From an uncultured Mailhella sp. (GTDB lineage: Bacteria > Desulfobacterota > Desulfovibrionia > Desulfovibrionales > Desulfovibrionaceae), in the NCBI RefSeq assembly GCF_905187505.1, contig NZ_CAJJIC010000002.1, positions 1 through 62,345 on the forward strand: 62,345 bases of DNA, read 5' to 3'. The notes beneath the pieces are model-generated. The model had not been told where the DNA came from. It ran no database searches and saw only the letters and a list, made by a program, of their open reading frames with translations. Shown here piece after piece: positions 34,761-43,936 of this stretch. Position numbers and translations under genes: made by a program. Position 1 is the stretch's first letter. Every line of letters begins with the position of its first letter.

Positions 34761-37052
34761 TCAGCGGAAGTTTCTCAGGCGCAGGGCGTTGAGCACCACG
34801 GACACGGACGAAAGCGACATGGCCGCTCCCGCCAGCATGGGCGACATGGCCGGGCCGCCGAACAGAAGCAGCACGCCTGCGGCCACGGGCACGAGCAACA
34901 CGTTGTAGCCGAAGGCCCAGAACAGACTGAGGCGGATGTTCGCAAGCGTGGCGCGCCCAAGGCCGAGCGCCGTCTTCACGCCGGGCAGCCCTCGCAGAAG
35001 CACCACGTCCCCGGCCTCCATGGCCACGTCGATGCCGGAGCCCATGGCCATGCCCACGTCGGCGCGGGCAAGGGCCGGAGCGTCGTTGATGCCGTCGCCC
35101 ACCATGCCCACGCGTCTGCCTTCGGACTGAAGACGCGATATGACCTGTTCCTTGCCGTCGGGACGAACGCCCGCCACCACGTCGTCGATGCCGGCCCTTG
35201 CCGCCACGGCGCGCGCGGTGCGCTCATTGTCGCCGCTCAGCATCATGACGCGGCAGCCCATGGCGCGAAGCTCACGAATGACGCCGGGCGTTTCCTCGCG
35301 CAGCGGATCAGCCACGCCCATCACGGCCAGAAGCTTCCCGTCCGAGGCAAGCAGAAGCGGAGTCTGGCCGTCGTCGGCAAGACCCGTCACGAACGTTTTC
35401 TGCTCTTCGGAAAGAAGGACGCCGTGCTCCGAGAGCAGCTTTTCGTTGCCGAGCAGAAGTTCCCGTCCGTCCACGCGTCCCGTCACGCCCGCTCCGCCCA
35501 CGGCAAGAAAGCCCTCCACGGCTCTTGCGGCAAGGCCGCGCCGTCCGGCCTCCTTTGTGACGGCCAGCGCCAGCGGATGCTCGGACACGGCCTCCAGCGA
35601 GGCGGCCAGAGCGAGCGCCTCGTTCTCATCCATGCCTTCCGTACGCAGGCTCACCATGCGGGGACTGCCTTCGGTGAGCGTGCCCGTCTTGTCGAACACG
35701 ATGGTGTCGAGATGGCCCGAAGCCTCCAGCGCCGTGCCGTTCTTCATGAGCACGCCGAGCTGAGCTCCGCGACCCGTGGCCACCATGATGGACATGGGCG
35801 TGGCCAGACCGAGCGCACAGGGACAGGCCACCACCAGCACGGCCACAAAGACGCGGAGCGCCTCCCCGAAGGGAAGGTCGCCGAGGAAAAGCCACGCGAG
35901 GGCGGCCGCCGTGGCCACGGCGATGACGGCGGGCACGAAGTACAGACTGATGCGGTCGGCAAGTCCGGCTATGGGAGCCTTGGAGCCCTGCGCCTCCCGT
36001 ACCAGATGGATGATGCGTGCAAGTGCCGTGTCCGCCCCCACGCGGCGGGCTTCCATGACGAAGGAACCGCTTATGTTCAGCGTGCCTGCGCTGACCTCGT
36101 CGCCTGCGGCCACGTCCACGGGCATGGATTCACCCGTGAGACTCGACATGTCGAGGGAGGAAGCGCCTTCCGCCACCACGCCGTCCACGGGAATGCGGGA
36201 ACCGGGCTTGATGAGCAGTCTGTCGCCGGGCATGACAGAACTTACGGAAAGCTCCTTCACGCTTCCGTCCGGCATCATGCGCTCCACGCGTTCGGGCGTA
36301 AGTTCCATAAGGCCTCGGATGGCCTCGGAAGTCCTCGTACGGGACACGGCCTCCATGTACTTGCCGAGGGATATGAGCGCAATGAGCATGCCCGCAGATT
36401 CATAATACAGGCCCATGACGGCCTGATGCGCCTCTTCGGGCGTGACTGCCGCGGCTATCTCCGCGGTGCTCCACAGGCTGTAGAGCAGCGCCGCGCCCGT
36501 GCCCATGGCCACAAGAGAATCCATGTTGGGCGCGCCGCGCAGAAGCAGCGGGATGCCGTGCCGGTAGAAAGCTCGGCCGGACCAGACGATGGGCAGCGTG
36601 AGAAGCAGCTGGAACAGGGCAAAAATCAGAGGACTGTCATGCGGCGAAAGCCACGAAGGCAGCGGCAGGCCCCAGTGACTGCCCATGGCCACGACCACGA
36701 GAGGCACGGCGAAAACGAACTCCGTGACGAGATGGCGACGACGCCGGGCAAGATCGTCCCGGGTCTTTTTCTGCTCGCTCTCCCACAGGTCGTGTTCATC
36801 CACGTCCGGGGGAAGATAGGAAGCCTTGAAGCCGAGCCTATCCACCCTTTCCGTCACTTCCCTGACGAAGGCGTCAAGACCGTTGTCCAGCGCGCCTTCG
36901 GCAGGACGCACCTGCGCGGTGCCGTCGGCAAGACTCACGCTGGCGCTGTCTATGTGCTCCATCTTGCACAGAGCCTTCTGCGAGCGGGCAGAGCAGGCCC
37001 CGCAGGCCATGCCGTCTATACGAAACCTGAGAATCTCGGGATTGTTTTTCAT
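34761..37052 (-). CDS. copA: Copper-translocating P1B-type ATPase
   Basis: 763 residues, inner membrane copper exporter. One N-terminal heavy-metal-associated domain with GMACGACS (MxCxxC), then eight membrane helices, the actuator TGES in LTGESMPV, the transport motif CPC in VACPCALG, the phosphorylation site DKTGTLTEG, and GDGINDAPAL. ATG at 37052 was chosen because MKNNPEILRFRIDGMACG is a normal HMA start; a frame extends 80 codons further but through hairpins. Downstream of copZ on the same strand with a 367-base gap. The ribosome site is weak. Confidence 0.95.
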   Translation of the reverse strand: MKNNPEILRFRIDGMACGACSARSQKALCKMEHIDSASVSLADGTAQVRPAEGALDNGLDAFVREVTERVDRLGFKASYLPPDVDEHDLWESEQKKTRDDLARRRRHLVTEFVFAVPLVVVAMGSHWGLPLPSWLSPHDSPLIFALFQLLLTLPIVWSGRAFYRHGIPLLLRGAPNMDSLVAMGTGAALLYSLWSTAEIAAAVTPEEAHQAVMGLYYESAGMLIALISLGKYMEAVSRTRTSEAIRGLMELTPERVERMMPDGSVKELSVSSVMPGDRLLIKPGSRIPVDGVVAEGASSLDMSSLTGESMPVDVAAGDEVSAGTLNISGSFVMEARRVGADTALARIIHLVREAQGSKAPIAGLADRISLYFVPAVIAVATAAALAWLFLGDLPFGEALRVFVAVLVVACPCALGLATPMSIMVATGRGAQLGVLMKNGTALEASGHLDTIVFDKTGTLTEGSPRMVSLRTEGMDENEALALAASLEAVSEHPLALAVTKEAGRRGLAARAVEGFLAVGGAGVTGRVDGRELLLGNEKLLSEHGVLLSEEQKTFVTGLADDGQTPLLLASDGKLLAVMGVADPLREETPGVIRELRAMGCRVMMLSGDNERTARAVAARAGIDDVVAGVRPDGKEQVISRLQSEGRRVGMVGDGINDAPALARADVGMAMGSGIDVAMEAGDVVLLRGLPGVKTALGLGRATLANIRLSLFWAFGYNVLLVPVAAGVLLLFGGPAMSPMLAGAAMSLSSVSVVLNALRLRNFR

Positions 37053-37419
37053 AGGGCTTTCTCGCTTTGGAAAGAGGTGCCCGCGCCCGCCGGAGGAATG
37101 GGCAACAGGAGGAGCAGGGCGGCAGACGCGGGCAGGAAAACGACGAAAAACGGAGGGAAGGCGTCCTCTGAAAATGCTGCGTGCCTCTTCGGAGGAAAAA
37201 AAGATGACGGCGCAGGCGACCGCCGGAACACGTCGGCAGGACGCCGGTCGGCAAAGGCTTAAGCGTGCCGCCGTCCATGACGGAGGCGGCACGCGGCCCT
37301 GAAAAGACCTGTACCCCGGCGCGGCCGCTTACGGCGCCGGATGAAGGTACAGCGCGCCTCTTCCAGGCCCGACGACTCCGTCCCTGCCCCTTTCGACCGG
37401 GACGGAGCCGTCAAAAGGT
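37053..37419 (-). other. copZ-copA gap with two hairpins, no gene
   Basis: 367 bases. A hairpin with 9-bp arms CTCCGTCCC/GGGACGGAG (37376-37407) starts 12 bases after copZ, and a second (37264-37295) pairs GCGTGCCGCC with GGCGGCACGC around an inner CCGTC/GACGG stem. Neither has a strong T tract on the minus strand. They may terminate copZ partly or stabilise its mRNA, making copZ more abundant than copA. Confidence 0.5.
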
Positions 37420-37629
37420 TCAGCGGATGGCGGTAACTTCAAAGCCAAGATCGTCCACGGCCTTTCTGAAGGCATCGTCGGACACGCTGTCCGCGGCTTC
37501 CACCGTGGCGGTCTTGGCGGCGAGATCCACGTTCACGTCGCTGACGCCGGGAATTTCACGCAGCGCCTTGTCCACGTTGGAGGTGCAGTGACCGCAGCGC
37601 ATTCCTTCGATGCAGATGACTTTCTTCAT
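37420..37629 (-). CDS. copZ: Copper chaperone, heavy-metal-associated domain
   Basis: 69 residues, a single ferredoxin-like HMA domain. The metal site is GMRCGHCTSNVDKAL (MxCxxC). Carries Cu(I) in the cytoplasm to CopA. ATG at 37629 was chosen because AAAGGAG stands seven bases upstream; an ATG two codons earlier is too close to that site. Divergent from the hxlR gene across 139 bases that hold a palindrome. Confidence 0.92.
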   Translation of the reverse strand: MKKVICIEGMRCGHCTSNVDKALREIPGVSDVNVDLAAKTATVEAADSVSDDAFRKAVDDLGFEVTAIR

Positions 37630-37730
37630 GACCATTCTCCTTTTTCCCTGAAGGAAAGAGACGTCCCTTCCGGACATCTTCGTTTGACTTACGTTTCTTT
37701 TATAGCTATGAATATTTTATAAGCAAGAAC

Positions 37731-37752
37731 GTACTTTTTTGGTATATAGTAC
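37731..37752. promoter_or_regulatory. Candidate operator between copZ and hxlR
   Basis: GTACT and AGTAC half-sites separated by 12 AT-rich bases. HxlR-family regulators bind such GTAC-type palindromes. It lies 17 bases before the hxlR ATG and about 100 bases before copZ, so it could mediate autorepression and control of copZ. An overlapping GGTA/TACC dyad lies at 37741-37753. Confidence 0.5.
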
Positions 37753-37768
37753 CCAAAAGGATACCACA

Positions 37769-38164
37769 ATGAACGACCAGGCCACCTGCTGCTGTTCCCA
37801 TGCCGCACCGACGCCGGGCGCAGAGCTCCACTGTCCCGTGGAAGCCACGCTCGGCATGATAGGCGGCAAGTACAAGACTCTCATTCTCTGGAAGCTGATT
37901 TCCGGCCCCATGCGCTTTTCCGAGCTTCGACGCGCCGTGCCCGCCGCCACGCCCAAGATGCTGACCCAGCAGCTCAGGGAACTGGAAGGCGACGGCCTCG
38001 TGCACCGGGAGATCTTTCCCGTCATTCCGCCCCGCGTGGAGTACTCGCTCACGGATTTCGGCCGGACCATACGTCCCGTGCTGGAGTCCATGTACGACTG
38101 GGGCAGCCGGTACCTCGAACGAAAGGGACTCACGGCCAACTGCTCCATGGAGCCGCTGCCCTGA
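37769..38164 (+). CDS. HxlR-family transcriptional regulator
   Basis: 131 residues, a winged-helix DNA-binding protein. HCPVEATLGMIGGKYKTLILW carries the conserved family cysteine (C22) and the start of the winged helix; MRFSELRRAVP and MLTQQLRELEGDGLV are the recognition region. Just upstream is an unusual CCC cluster (C7-C9) followed by SH, which could bind metal or thiols. The divergent arrangement with copZ suggests it controls the copper module, an unusual role since copper sensors are normally CueR, CsoR or CopY types. ATG at 37769 follows AAAAGG. Confidence 0.9.
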   Translation: MNDQATCCCSHAAPTPGAELHCPVEATLGMIGGKYKTLILWKLISGPMRFSELRRAVPAATPKMLTQQLRELEGDGLVHREIFPVIPPRVEYSLTDFGRTIRPVLESMYDWGSRYLERKGLTANCSMEPLP

Positions 38165-38199
38165 AAAAGCCGCCTCGCGTCAAAGGCAGGCGTCCGGCA

Positions 38200-38228
38200 T
38201 TGCCGTGACGACCTTCTTCGGCTAGAAT
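38200..38228 (+). promoter_or_regulatory. Predicted sigma-70 promoter for the CNNM/CBS gene
   Basis: TTGCCG, 17-base spacer, TAGAAT, ending 32 bases before the ATG. Confidence 0.5.
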
Positions 38229-38260
38229 GACGCAGATTAACCTTCAACCCCGGCCCTGCC

Positions 38261-39316
38261 ATGACCGCCCTCATCATCACCATCGTCCTTGCCCTGTCCA
38301 TTTCCGCGCTCTGCTCCACCATGGAAGCCATGCTCTACTCCATTCCATGGACCACGCTTGAAAAAATGAAGGAATCAGGTTCCCGCTCTGGCAAGATCCT
38401 GTACCATATGCGCTCCAACGTGGATCAGCCCATATCGGCCATTCTCACGCTGAACACCATCGCCAACACGGCGGGCGCATCCCTTGCGGGCGCACTGGCC
38501 GCCGTGGCGCTCGGGCCGGAAAACATGCCCTACTTCGCCGCGCTCTTCACCGTGCTCGTGCTGCTGTTCGGCGAGATCATCCCCAAGACCCTCGGCGTTT
38601 CCTATCCCGGCGCGCTCGGTCGTCTTCTCGCGCTTCCGCTTCTTTTCATGACCACGGTGCTGCGGCCCGCCACATGGCTGTCCGGTCAGATAACAAGGCT
38701 CATCACGCCGAAGAAATCCGGCCCCGAAGCCACAGAAGACGACATCAACGCCATGGCGCGCATCTCCCGTCAGGCCGGCGTCATTCAGGGCTATGAGGAA
38801 ACCGCCATCCGCAACATCCTCGCGCTGGATCAGAAACGCGTGCACGACGTGATGACGCCCCGCACCGTGGTGTTCTCCCTCTCGGAAAACTGCACCGTGG
38901 ACGAGGCCCATGCCATTCCCTCCTTCTGGCACTTCAGCCGCATTCCCGTGTATGCCGAGGACAACGAGGACATCGTGGGCATCGTGCTGCGCCGGGACGT
39001 GGTGCTGCACAGAGACGCCCACGAAGGCAGCATGACGCTCGGCGAAATCATGCAGCCCGTGCACTTCGTGCTCGAATCGCTCACCCTCGACAAGGTACTC
39101 GCCGAGTTTCTGGAACGCCATCAGCACCTCTTCGCCGTTCTCGACGAGTACGGCGGCCTTGCGGGCGTCATTTCCCTCGAGGACGTGATGGAAGAAATGC
39201 TGGGCCGCGAAATCGTCGACGAAAGTGACGTGGCCGCCGACCTTCGCGCCGTGGCCAGAAGCCGCCGGGCCAGAACCGCGGCCTCCGCGAAGAGCGAACA
39301 TCCCGAGCACGGCTAA
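38261..39316 (+). CDS. CNNM transmembrane and CBS domain protein (hemolysin family)
   Basis: 351 residues. Four-helix DUF21/CNNM membrane domain (residues 1 to about 145, with FGEIIPKTLG), then a CBS pair (about 185-315, beginning RVHDVMTPRTVVF and ending EYGGLAGVISLEDVMEEMLG). The C-terminal CorC_HlyC domain of longer homologues is missing. Such proteins are linked to magnesium or other cation efflux. It is a stand-alone gene with a promoter before it. Confidence 0.88.
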   Translation: MTALIITIVLALSISALCSTMEAMLYSIPWTTLEKMKESGSRSGKILYHMRSNVDQPISAILTLNTIANTAGASLAGALAAVALGPENMPYFAALFTVLVLLFGEIIPKTLGVSYPGALGRLLALPLLFMTTVLRPATWLSGQITRLITPKKSGPEATEDDINAMARISRQAGVIQGYEETAIRNILALDQKRVHDVMTPRTVVFSLSENCTVDEAHAIPSFWHFSRIPVYAEDNEDIVGIVLRRDVVLHRDAHEGSMTLGEIMQPVHFVLESLTLDKVLAEFLERHQHLFAVLDEYGGLAGVISLEDVMEEMLGREIVDESDVAADLRAVARSRRARTAASAKSEHPEHG

Positions 39317-39479
39317 ACAGGAACAATTCCTACTTGCATGAAGATATCAAATCTGTCAAAGTTCTCACGGGCGGAGTCATGAAAATCATGAAATGTTCCG
39401 GCCCGTCTTCCCGGTGACGCAAGTCACTGAAAACGGCAGCGACCTGACCGATGCTTGACCATCCCTCAGGAGGTAACTC

Positions 39480-39890
39480 ATGTCGGCAAAGAAGAATCTC
39501 TGCATATATCTCACGGCCTTCGTCCTTCTGGCCGGAGGCGTGGGCTTCATGCTGTGGTCGGCCCTTTCCGAGGGCAGCATGTATCATCTGAACGTTGCCG
39601 AAGCCGTGGCCATGCCTTCGGAAAAGCTGAAATCCGCGAGGCTGTTCGGCGTGGCCGCCGACGACATCGTCAAGCCGGAGAACGGCCTCGGGGCCGTTTT
39701 CACGCTCCGCGATCTGGAGAAGCCGGAACTCGGCATCCGGGTGCACTACCGGGGCGCGCTGCCGGACACCTTTGAAAAGGGCGCCGAAGTCATTGTGGAG
39801 GGCCGCATGGACGGCAGGGACTTCACGGCGAAGACGCTCATGACCAAGTGCCCTTCCAAATACGAAAAAAGCAATCGGGAACACGCCTGA
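39480..39890 (+). CDS. ccmE: Cytochrome c maturation heme chaperone CcmE, cysteine type
   Basis: 136 residues. One N-terminal membrane anchor (YLTAFVLLAGGVGFMLW) and a periplasmic OB-fold that carries heme to apocytochromes. The usual heme-binding histidine in HxxxY is replaced by cysteine: C124 and Y128 in TKCPSKYE (CxxxY). This variant is known from Desulfovibrio, in systems that also lack CcmG and CcmH. AGGAGG precedes the ATG. First gene of the ccm run. Confidence 0.93.
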   Translation: MSAKKNLCIYLTAFVLLAGGVGFMLWSALSEGSMYHLNVAEAVAMPSEKLKSARLFGVAADDIVKPENGLGAVFTLRDLEKPELGIRVHYRGALPDTFEKGAEVIVEGRMDGRDFTAKTLMTKCPSKYEKSNREHA

Positions 39891-39926
39891 CGGAAAGGGA
39901 ACGAGCCTCCGGCCGTTCCCTTTCCG
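39891..39926 (+). other. Hairpin between ccmE and ccmF
   Basis: CGGAAAGGGAACG and CGTTCCCTTTCCG, 13-bp perfect arms, loop of ten, beginning one base after the ccmE stop. Tail TCGTTTCC is weak for termination. May act as a partial terminator or mRNA stabiliser. Confidence 0.5.
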
Positions 39927-39974
39927 TCGTTTCCGAGACCTTTTCGTCCGCCTTTTTCCTTTTCAGGAGCTTCC

Positions 39975-41891
39975 ATGTATCTTGCCGCCTATGTCTGTCT
40001 TCTCATCTCACTGTTCGCCGCGCTCGCCGGAGCCGCCATCGGCACGGCGCAGCTTCTTCAGGGCAAGCACTCCGAACTGCGCTGGCTCGAATACGCGCAG
40101 GGCGCAGGTTCCCTCTGCCTGCTGATATCTTCCGGCATTCTCATGTACGCCTTCGTGGTCTGCGACTTTTCCGTGGACTATGTGGCGAACTACACCGACA
40201 GGGCCCTGCCTCTCTTCTACCGCTGCACGGCCTTCTGGGGCGGACACGAAGGCTCCATGCTTTTCTGGGCGCTCATGGTGTCCGTGTGCGGCACGGCCTT
40301 TCTCTTCACCCGCACCTATCGCTCCCTTTCCGAAGAAACAAGAAGCTGGTTTCTCATCTTCTTTCTGACCATCATGGCCTTCTTCGGCCTTCTGCTCTCC
40401 ACCTGGAGCAATCCCTTCCTCGTGAGCGTCCCCGCTCCCGCCGACGGTCAGGGCCTCAATCCCCTGCTCCAGAATCCCGGCATGATCTTCCATCCGCCGC
40501 TGCTCTTCCTCGGCTACGGCGGCTTCGTCATTCCCGGCTGCCTCGCCCTCGCCCAGGCCATGAGCTCCCAGAAGGATCCCATGCACTGGCTCGACGTGGC
40601 CCGTCCCTTCACCCTCACCGGCTGGCTCTTTCTCACCGCGGGCATCGTGCTCGGCGGCTGGTGGGCCTACATGGAGCTCGGCTGGGGCGGCTACTGGGCC
40701 TGGGATCCCGTGGAAAACGCCTCGCTTCTGCCCTGGCTCATCGGCACCGCCGCCCTGCATACCGGCATCGTGGAAACACGGCGCGGCAAGCTGCACAGGG
40801 TCAACATCTTCCTCATGAGCCTCACCACGGTTTCGGCCTTCTTCGCCACCTATCTCGTGCGCGGCGACGTGGTGAACTCCGTGCACGCCTTCGGCGGCAA
40901 CGGCACCGGCCCCTATCTGCTTTTCTTCGTGCTGGCCTTCCTTGTGGTCATCACCTTCATCTCCCTCTTCGCTAAGGAAGAAAATCCCCGCGAGCTCGGC
41001 GGCCTTGAAACCCGCGAGGGCTTCGTGGTCATGACGGTATGGCTGCTCATGGCGCTGTGCCTCGTCATTCTGCTTGCCACGCTCTGGCCGGTCATAAGCA
41101 AGCTGTGGACCGAACGTCCCGTGGGCCTCGATCAGCACTTCTACAACCGCGTGTGCCTGCCGCTCTTCACCGTCATGCTCGCTCTGCTTCTCGCCTGCCC
41201 ATGGCTCAAATGGCAGGGCGGCATGCGCAACTGGCGCAAGCTCGTCATCGTTTTCGCCGCCTTCTGCGGCGCGCTCATCGTCTTCTGGCGCGTGGGCATC
41301 ACGCAGGCCCTGCCGCTCATGAGCGCCTCGCTGAGCGCGGCCCTCATCGTGAGCATGGCGCTCATGCTGGCCGAAAAGTCCACCCGCGCATGGATGCCCT
41401 CCCTCATGGCCTGCCTCGTCCATCTGAGCGTGGCGCTCGTGGCTCTCGGCATTTCCTTCTCCGGTCCGTACAAGCAGGAAGTGGAGCTGGAACTCGCCCA
41501 GGGGCAGGCGGCGCAGGTCGGCCCCTACAGCGTGACCCTCTCCAACATGTATGAGGGACGCGGAAACGCCTTCGACTTCATCGAGGCCGAGCTTCAGCTT
41601 TCCAAAGACGGAGAAGTGGTGGCCACGGTGTCGCCGCAGCGCCGCCTGTACGACAAGTTCCCGCGCTACGCCTTTTCCGAGGCCACCACGCACTCCTCGC
41701 TCGGCAGCGAGTTCTACGCCACGCTTCTCGGCGTAAACGGCTCGAAAGCCGTGCTCCGCATGAGCGCCAATCCTCTTGTGAACTGGCTGTGGATAGGCGG
41801 CGCGCTCATGAGCCTCGCCCCTCTTCTCGGTCTGCGTCGCAGACGCCGTCCCGAAAGCTCGTCCGACGACGGGGAAGGCGCGGAACGCTGA
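39975..41891 (+). CDS. ccmF: Heme lyase CcmF
   Basis: 638 residues, about 14 membrane helices. The WWD heme-handling domain is seen as GGWWAYMELGWGGYWAWDP near residue 232. CcmF takes heme from holo-CcmE and attaches it to apocytochrome c in the periplasm, normally with CcmH. ATG at 39975 follows CAGGAG. The stop overlaps the ccmA start by one base (TGATG). Confidence 0.95.
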   Translation: MYLAAYVCLLISLFAALAGAAIGTAQLLQGKHSELRWLEYAQGAGSLCLLISSGILMYAFVVCDFSVDYVANYTDRALPLFYRCTAFWGGHEGSMLFWALMVSVCGTAFLFTRTYRSLSEETRSWFLIFFLTIMAFFGLLLSTWSNPFLVSVPAPADGQGLNPLLQNPGMIFHPPLLFLGYGGFVIPGCLALAQAMSSQKDPMHWLDVARPFTLTGWLFLTAGIVLGGWWAYMELGWGGYWAWDPVENASLLPWLIGTAALHTGIVETRRGKLHRVNIFLMSLTTVSAFFATYLVRGDVVNSVHAFGGNGTGPYLLFFVLAFLVVITFISLFAKEENPRELGGLETREGFVVMTVWLLMALCLVILLATLWPVISKLWTERPVGLDQHFYNRVCLPLFTVMLALLLACPWLKWQGGMRNWRKLVIVFAAFCGALIVFWRVGITQALPLMSASLSAALIVSMALMLAEKSTRAWMPSLMACLVHLSVALVALGISFSGPYKQEVELELAQGQAAQVGPYSVTLSNMYEGRGNAFDFIEAELQLSKDGEVVATVSPQRRLYDKFPRYAFSEATTHSSLGSEFYATLLGVNGSKAVLRMSANPLVNWLWIGGALMSLAPLLGLRRRRRPESSSDDGEGAER

Positions 41892-42532
41892 TGGACGGCG
41901 CGCGGCCTCTTCTCGAGCTTCAAAGCGTGGCCAAGGCCTTCGGGCCGCGGCTGCTCTTCCGCCGCATCGACCTTGCGCTCATGCCGGGCACGCTCTCGCT
42001 TCTTGCCGGAGCCAACGGCGCCGGCAAGTCCACGCTCATGCGCGTCATGGCGGGGCTCACGAAGCCGGACTCCGGCACGGTGCTGCGCCGCGTTCCCGAT
42101 GAAAAACTCGGCTACATGGCCCATGCCACCTTTCTTTATCCCGGGCTGGACGCGGAGGAAAACCTTCTGTTCTGGGCCCGTGCGGCAGGCCTCGACCATG
42201 CCGGGGAAAGAGTGACGAAAGCTCTTGAGACGGTAGGACTCCTGAGGCACGCGCATGAGCGTGCGGGCATCTTTTCCCGGGGCATGGCGCAGCGACTCAA
42301 CCTTGCGAGACTTCTTCTCGCAGAGCCCTCGCTCATTCTTCTCGACGAGCCCGCCACGGGCCTCGACGTGTCCTCCCGAGCCATGCTCATGGAGCTCATG
42401 TTGAAGGCACGAAGCGAGGGCGCAGCCATTTTGTGGATCAGCCATGACACCTCCGGCGACTCACGTCATGCCGACCGCGTGCTCACGCTGGAAAACCGTT
42501 CCCTCCGGGAAGAGGCAGGTGGTCTGTCATGA
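41891..42532 (+). CDS. ccmA: Heme ABC exporter ATP-binding protein CcmA
   Basis: 213 residues. Walker A GANGAGKSTLMRVMAG, signature motif FSRGMAQRLNLARLLL (a variant of LSxGQ), Walker B LILLDEPATGLD. Its ATP hydrolysis releases holo-CcmE from the CcmABCD complex. ATG at 41891 overlaps the ccmF stop by one base and precedes the P-loop by the usual 38 residues; ccmB overlaps by 4 bases. Confidence 0.94.
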   Translation: MDGARPLLELQSVAKAFGPRLLFRRIDLALMPGTLSLLAGANGAGKSTLMRVMAGLTKPDSGTVLRRVPDEKLGYMAHATFLYPGLDAEENLLFWARAAGLDHAGERVTKALETVGLLRHAHERAGIFSRGMAQRLNLARLLLAEPSLILLDEPATGLDVSSRAMLMELMLKARSEGAAILWISHDTSGDSRHADRVLTLENRSLREEAGGLS

Positions 42533-43209
42533 TGCGGTGCGCTCTTGCCGTATGCGGAAAGGATCTCAAGCTCACGCTCTCCCGCGGCGCCGGACTCATG
42601 CAGGCTCTGCTGCTCGGGCTGCTGCTCGTGTTTCTGTTCAGCCTGTCCCTGAACGCGGGCGACAGACTCAGCCCCCAGGCGGCGGCCGCCATGTTCTGGC
42701 TGGCCTCGGCCTTCTGTCAGGTGCTCATCTTCAACATGCTCTACGCCGTGGAGGAAACGGCGCAGGCAAGGCTCGGCCTCGTGCTTCTTCCCGCTCCCGT
42801 GCAGGGCGTATGGCTCGGCAAGGCGCTTGCCGGAGTGCTGCTCATCATGGCGGCCCAGTGCATCTTCGTGCCCGCCATCTTCGTGTTTCTCGGCCAGCAC
42901 CTCGGCGAGGCGTGGCCCACGGCCCTTCTCGGCATTCTTCTCGGCGACGTGGGCATGGCCGCTTCCGGCTCCCTGCTCGGCGCGCTGTCCACAGGCAGGG
43001 GCGGAAGAGAATCGCTTCTGTCCATCGTGCTCTTTCCCCTGCTCGTGCCCATGCTCCTTGCCGGAGTGCGCCTCGTTTCCATGGGCATGGACCCCGATCC
43101 CATGCTCGACGACGCCTTGCGCTGGATGGGTCTTGCCGCGGCGTTCGACGGCCTTTTTCTTGCCGCCGGACTTCTCCTCTTCCCCTTTGTCTACAGCGGA
43201 GATGACTGA
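42529..43209 (+). CDS. ccmB: Heme exporter protein CcmB
   Basis: 226 residues with six hydrophobic segments, the membrane component of CcmAB. The region LSLNAGDRLSPQAAAAMFWLASAF and the downstream RLGLVLLPAPVQGVWLGK are typical of CcmB. Overlaps ccmA by 4 bases and ccmC by one, so the four genes are translationally coupled. Confidence 0.93.
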   Translation: MMRCALAVCGKDLKLTLSRGAGLMQALLLGLLLVFLFSLSLNAGDRLSPQAAAAMFWLASAFCQVLIFNMLYAVEETAQARLGLVLLPAPVQGVWLGKALAGVLLIMAAQCIFVPAIFVFLGQHLGEAWPTALLGILLGDVGMAASGSLLGALSTGRGGRESLLSIVLFPLLVPMLLAGVRLVSMGMDPDPMLDDALRWMGLAAAFDGLFLAAGLLLFPFVYSGDD

Positions 43210-43907
43210 TGTTTCGTTCTCGCCTTGCCGTTCTCGCCCTTCTGGGCGGCCTGGCCATGGCCGTCTGTCAGTGGCTCGTCTTTGTGTACGCGCCCGAGGA
43301 ACAGGTCATGGGACTGGCCCAGAAAATATTCTACATCCATCTGCCGCTTGCCTGGTGGGGCCTCATCAGCTTCGCGCTCTCCTGCGCGGCAGGCATTCTG
43401 TATCTGAAAACCCGCGCCCCGAAGTACGACCTGCTCTGCGCCTCGGCCGTGGAAACCGGCATGCTTCTGTGCACCCTCACGCTCGTCACGGGCTCCATCT
43501 GGGGGCGTCACTCCTGGGGGGTATGGTGGACATGGGATCCCCGCCTGACCACGGCGCTCATCCTGTGGTTCATCTACGCTGGCTTCATGGCCGTGCGCTC
43601 CATGCCCATGCCGGAAAGCCGCAGGGCCGCGCTCTCGTCCGTGGTGGCCATTGCGGGCTTTCTCGACGTTCCGCTGGTCTTTCTTTCGGCAAGACTGTGG
43701 AGATCCATCCACCCCGCGGTGTTCGCCTCGGAAGGAGGCGGGCTGGAACCGGAAATGGCCGTGGCCGTCATTGCCTGCGTGCTGAGCTTCGGTCTCGTGT
43801 GGCTTGCCATGCTCCTGCTGCGCTACCGGCAGATGCTGCTCGGGCGCAGGCTCGACGTGCTCATGTTCGAGCGCATGATGGCAGAGGATGAAAAGGAACA
43901 ACACTGA
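43209..43907 (+). CDS. ccmC: Heme exporter protein CcmC
   Basis: 232 residues, six membrane helices. The WWD heme-binding domain reads GSIWGRHSWGVWWTWDPRLTTALILW near residue 97-122. CcmC transfers heme to CcmE. IFYIHLPLAWW in the first periplasmic loop carries one of the conserved heme-ligand histidines. Confidence 0.95.
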   Translation: MFRSRLAVLALLGGLAMAVCQWLVFVYAPEEQVMGLAQKIFYIHLPLAWWGLISFALSCAAGILYLKTRAPKYDLLCASAVETGMLLCTLTLVTGSIWGRHSWGVWWTWDPRLTTALILWFIYAGFMAVRSMPMPESRRAALSSVVAIAGFLDVPLVFLSARLWRSIHPAVFASEGGGLEPEMAVAVIACVLSFGLVWLAMLLLRYRQMLLGRRLDVLMFERMMAEDEKEQH

Positions 43908-43936
43908 TACCACGCCGAAAGGCGAGGAGACATACC

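Noticed and set aside
34656..37262. 868-codon plus-strand frame opposite copA
   Set aside because: Antisense shadow of a complete P-type ATPase gene; composition is His/Gly/Arg-rich.
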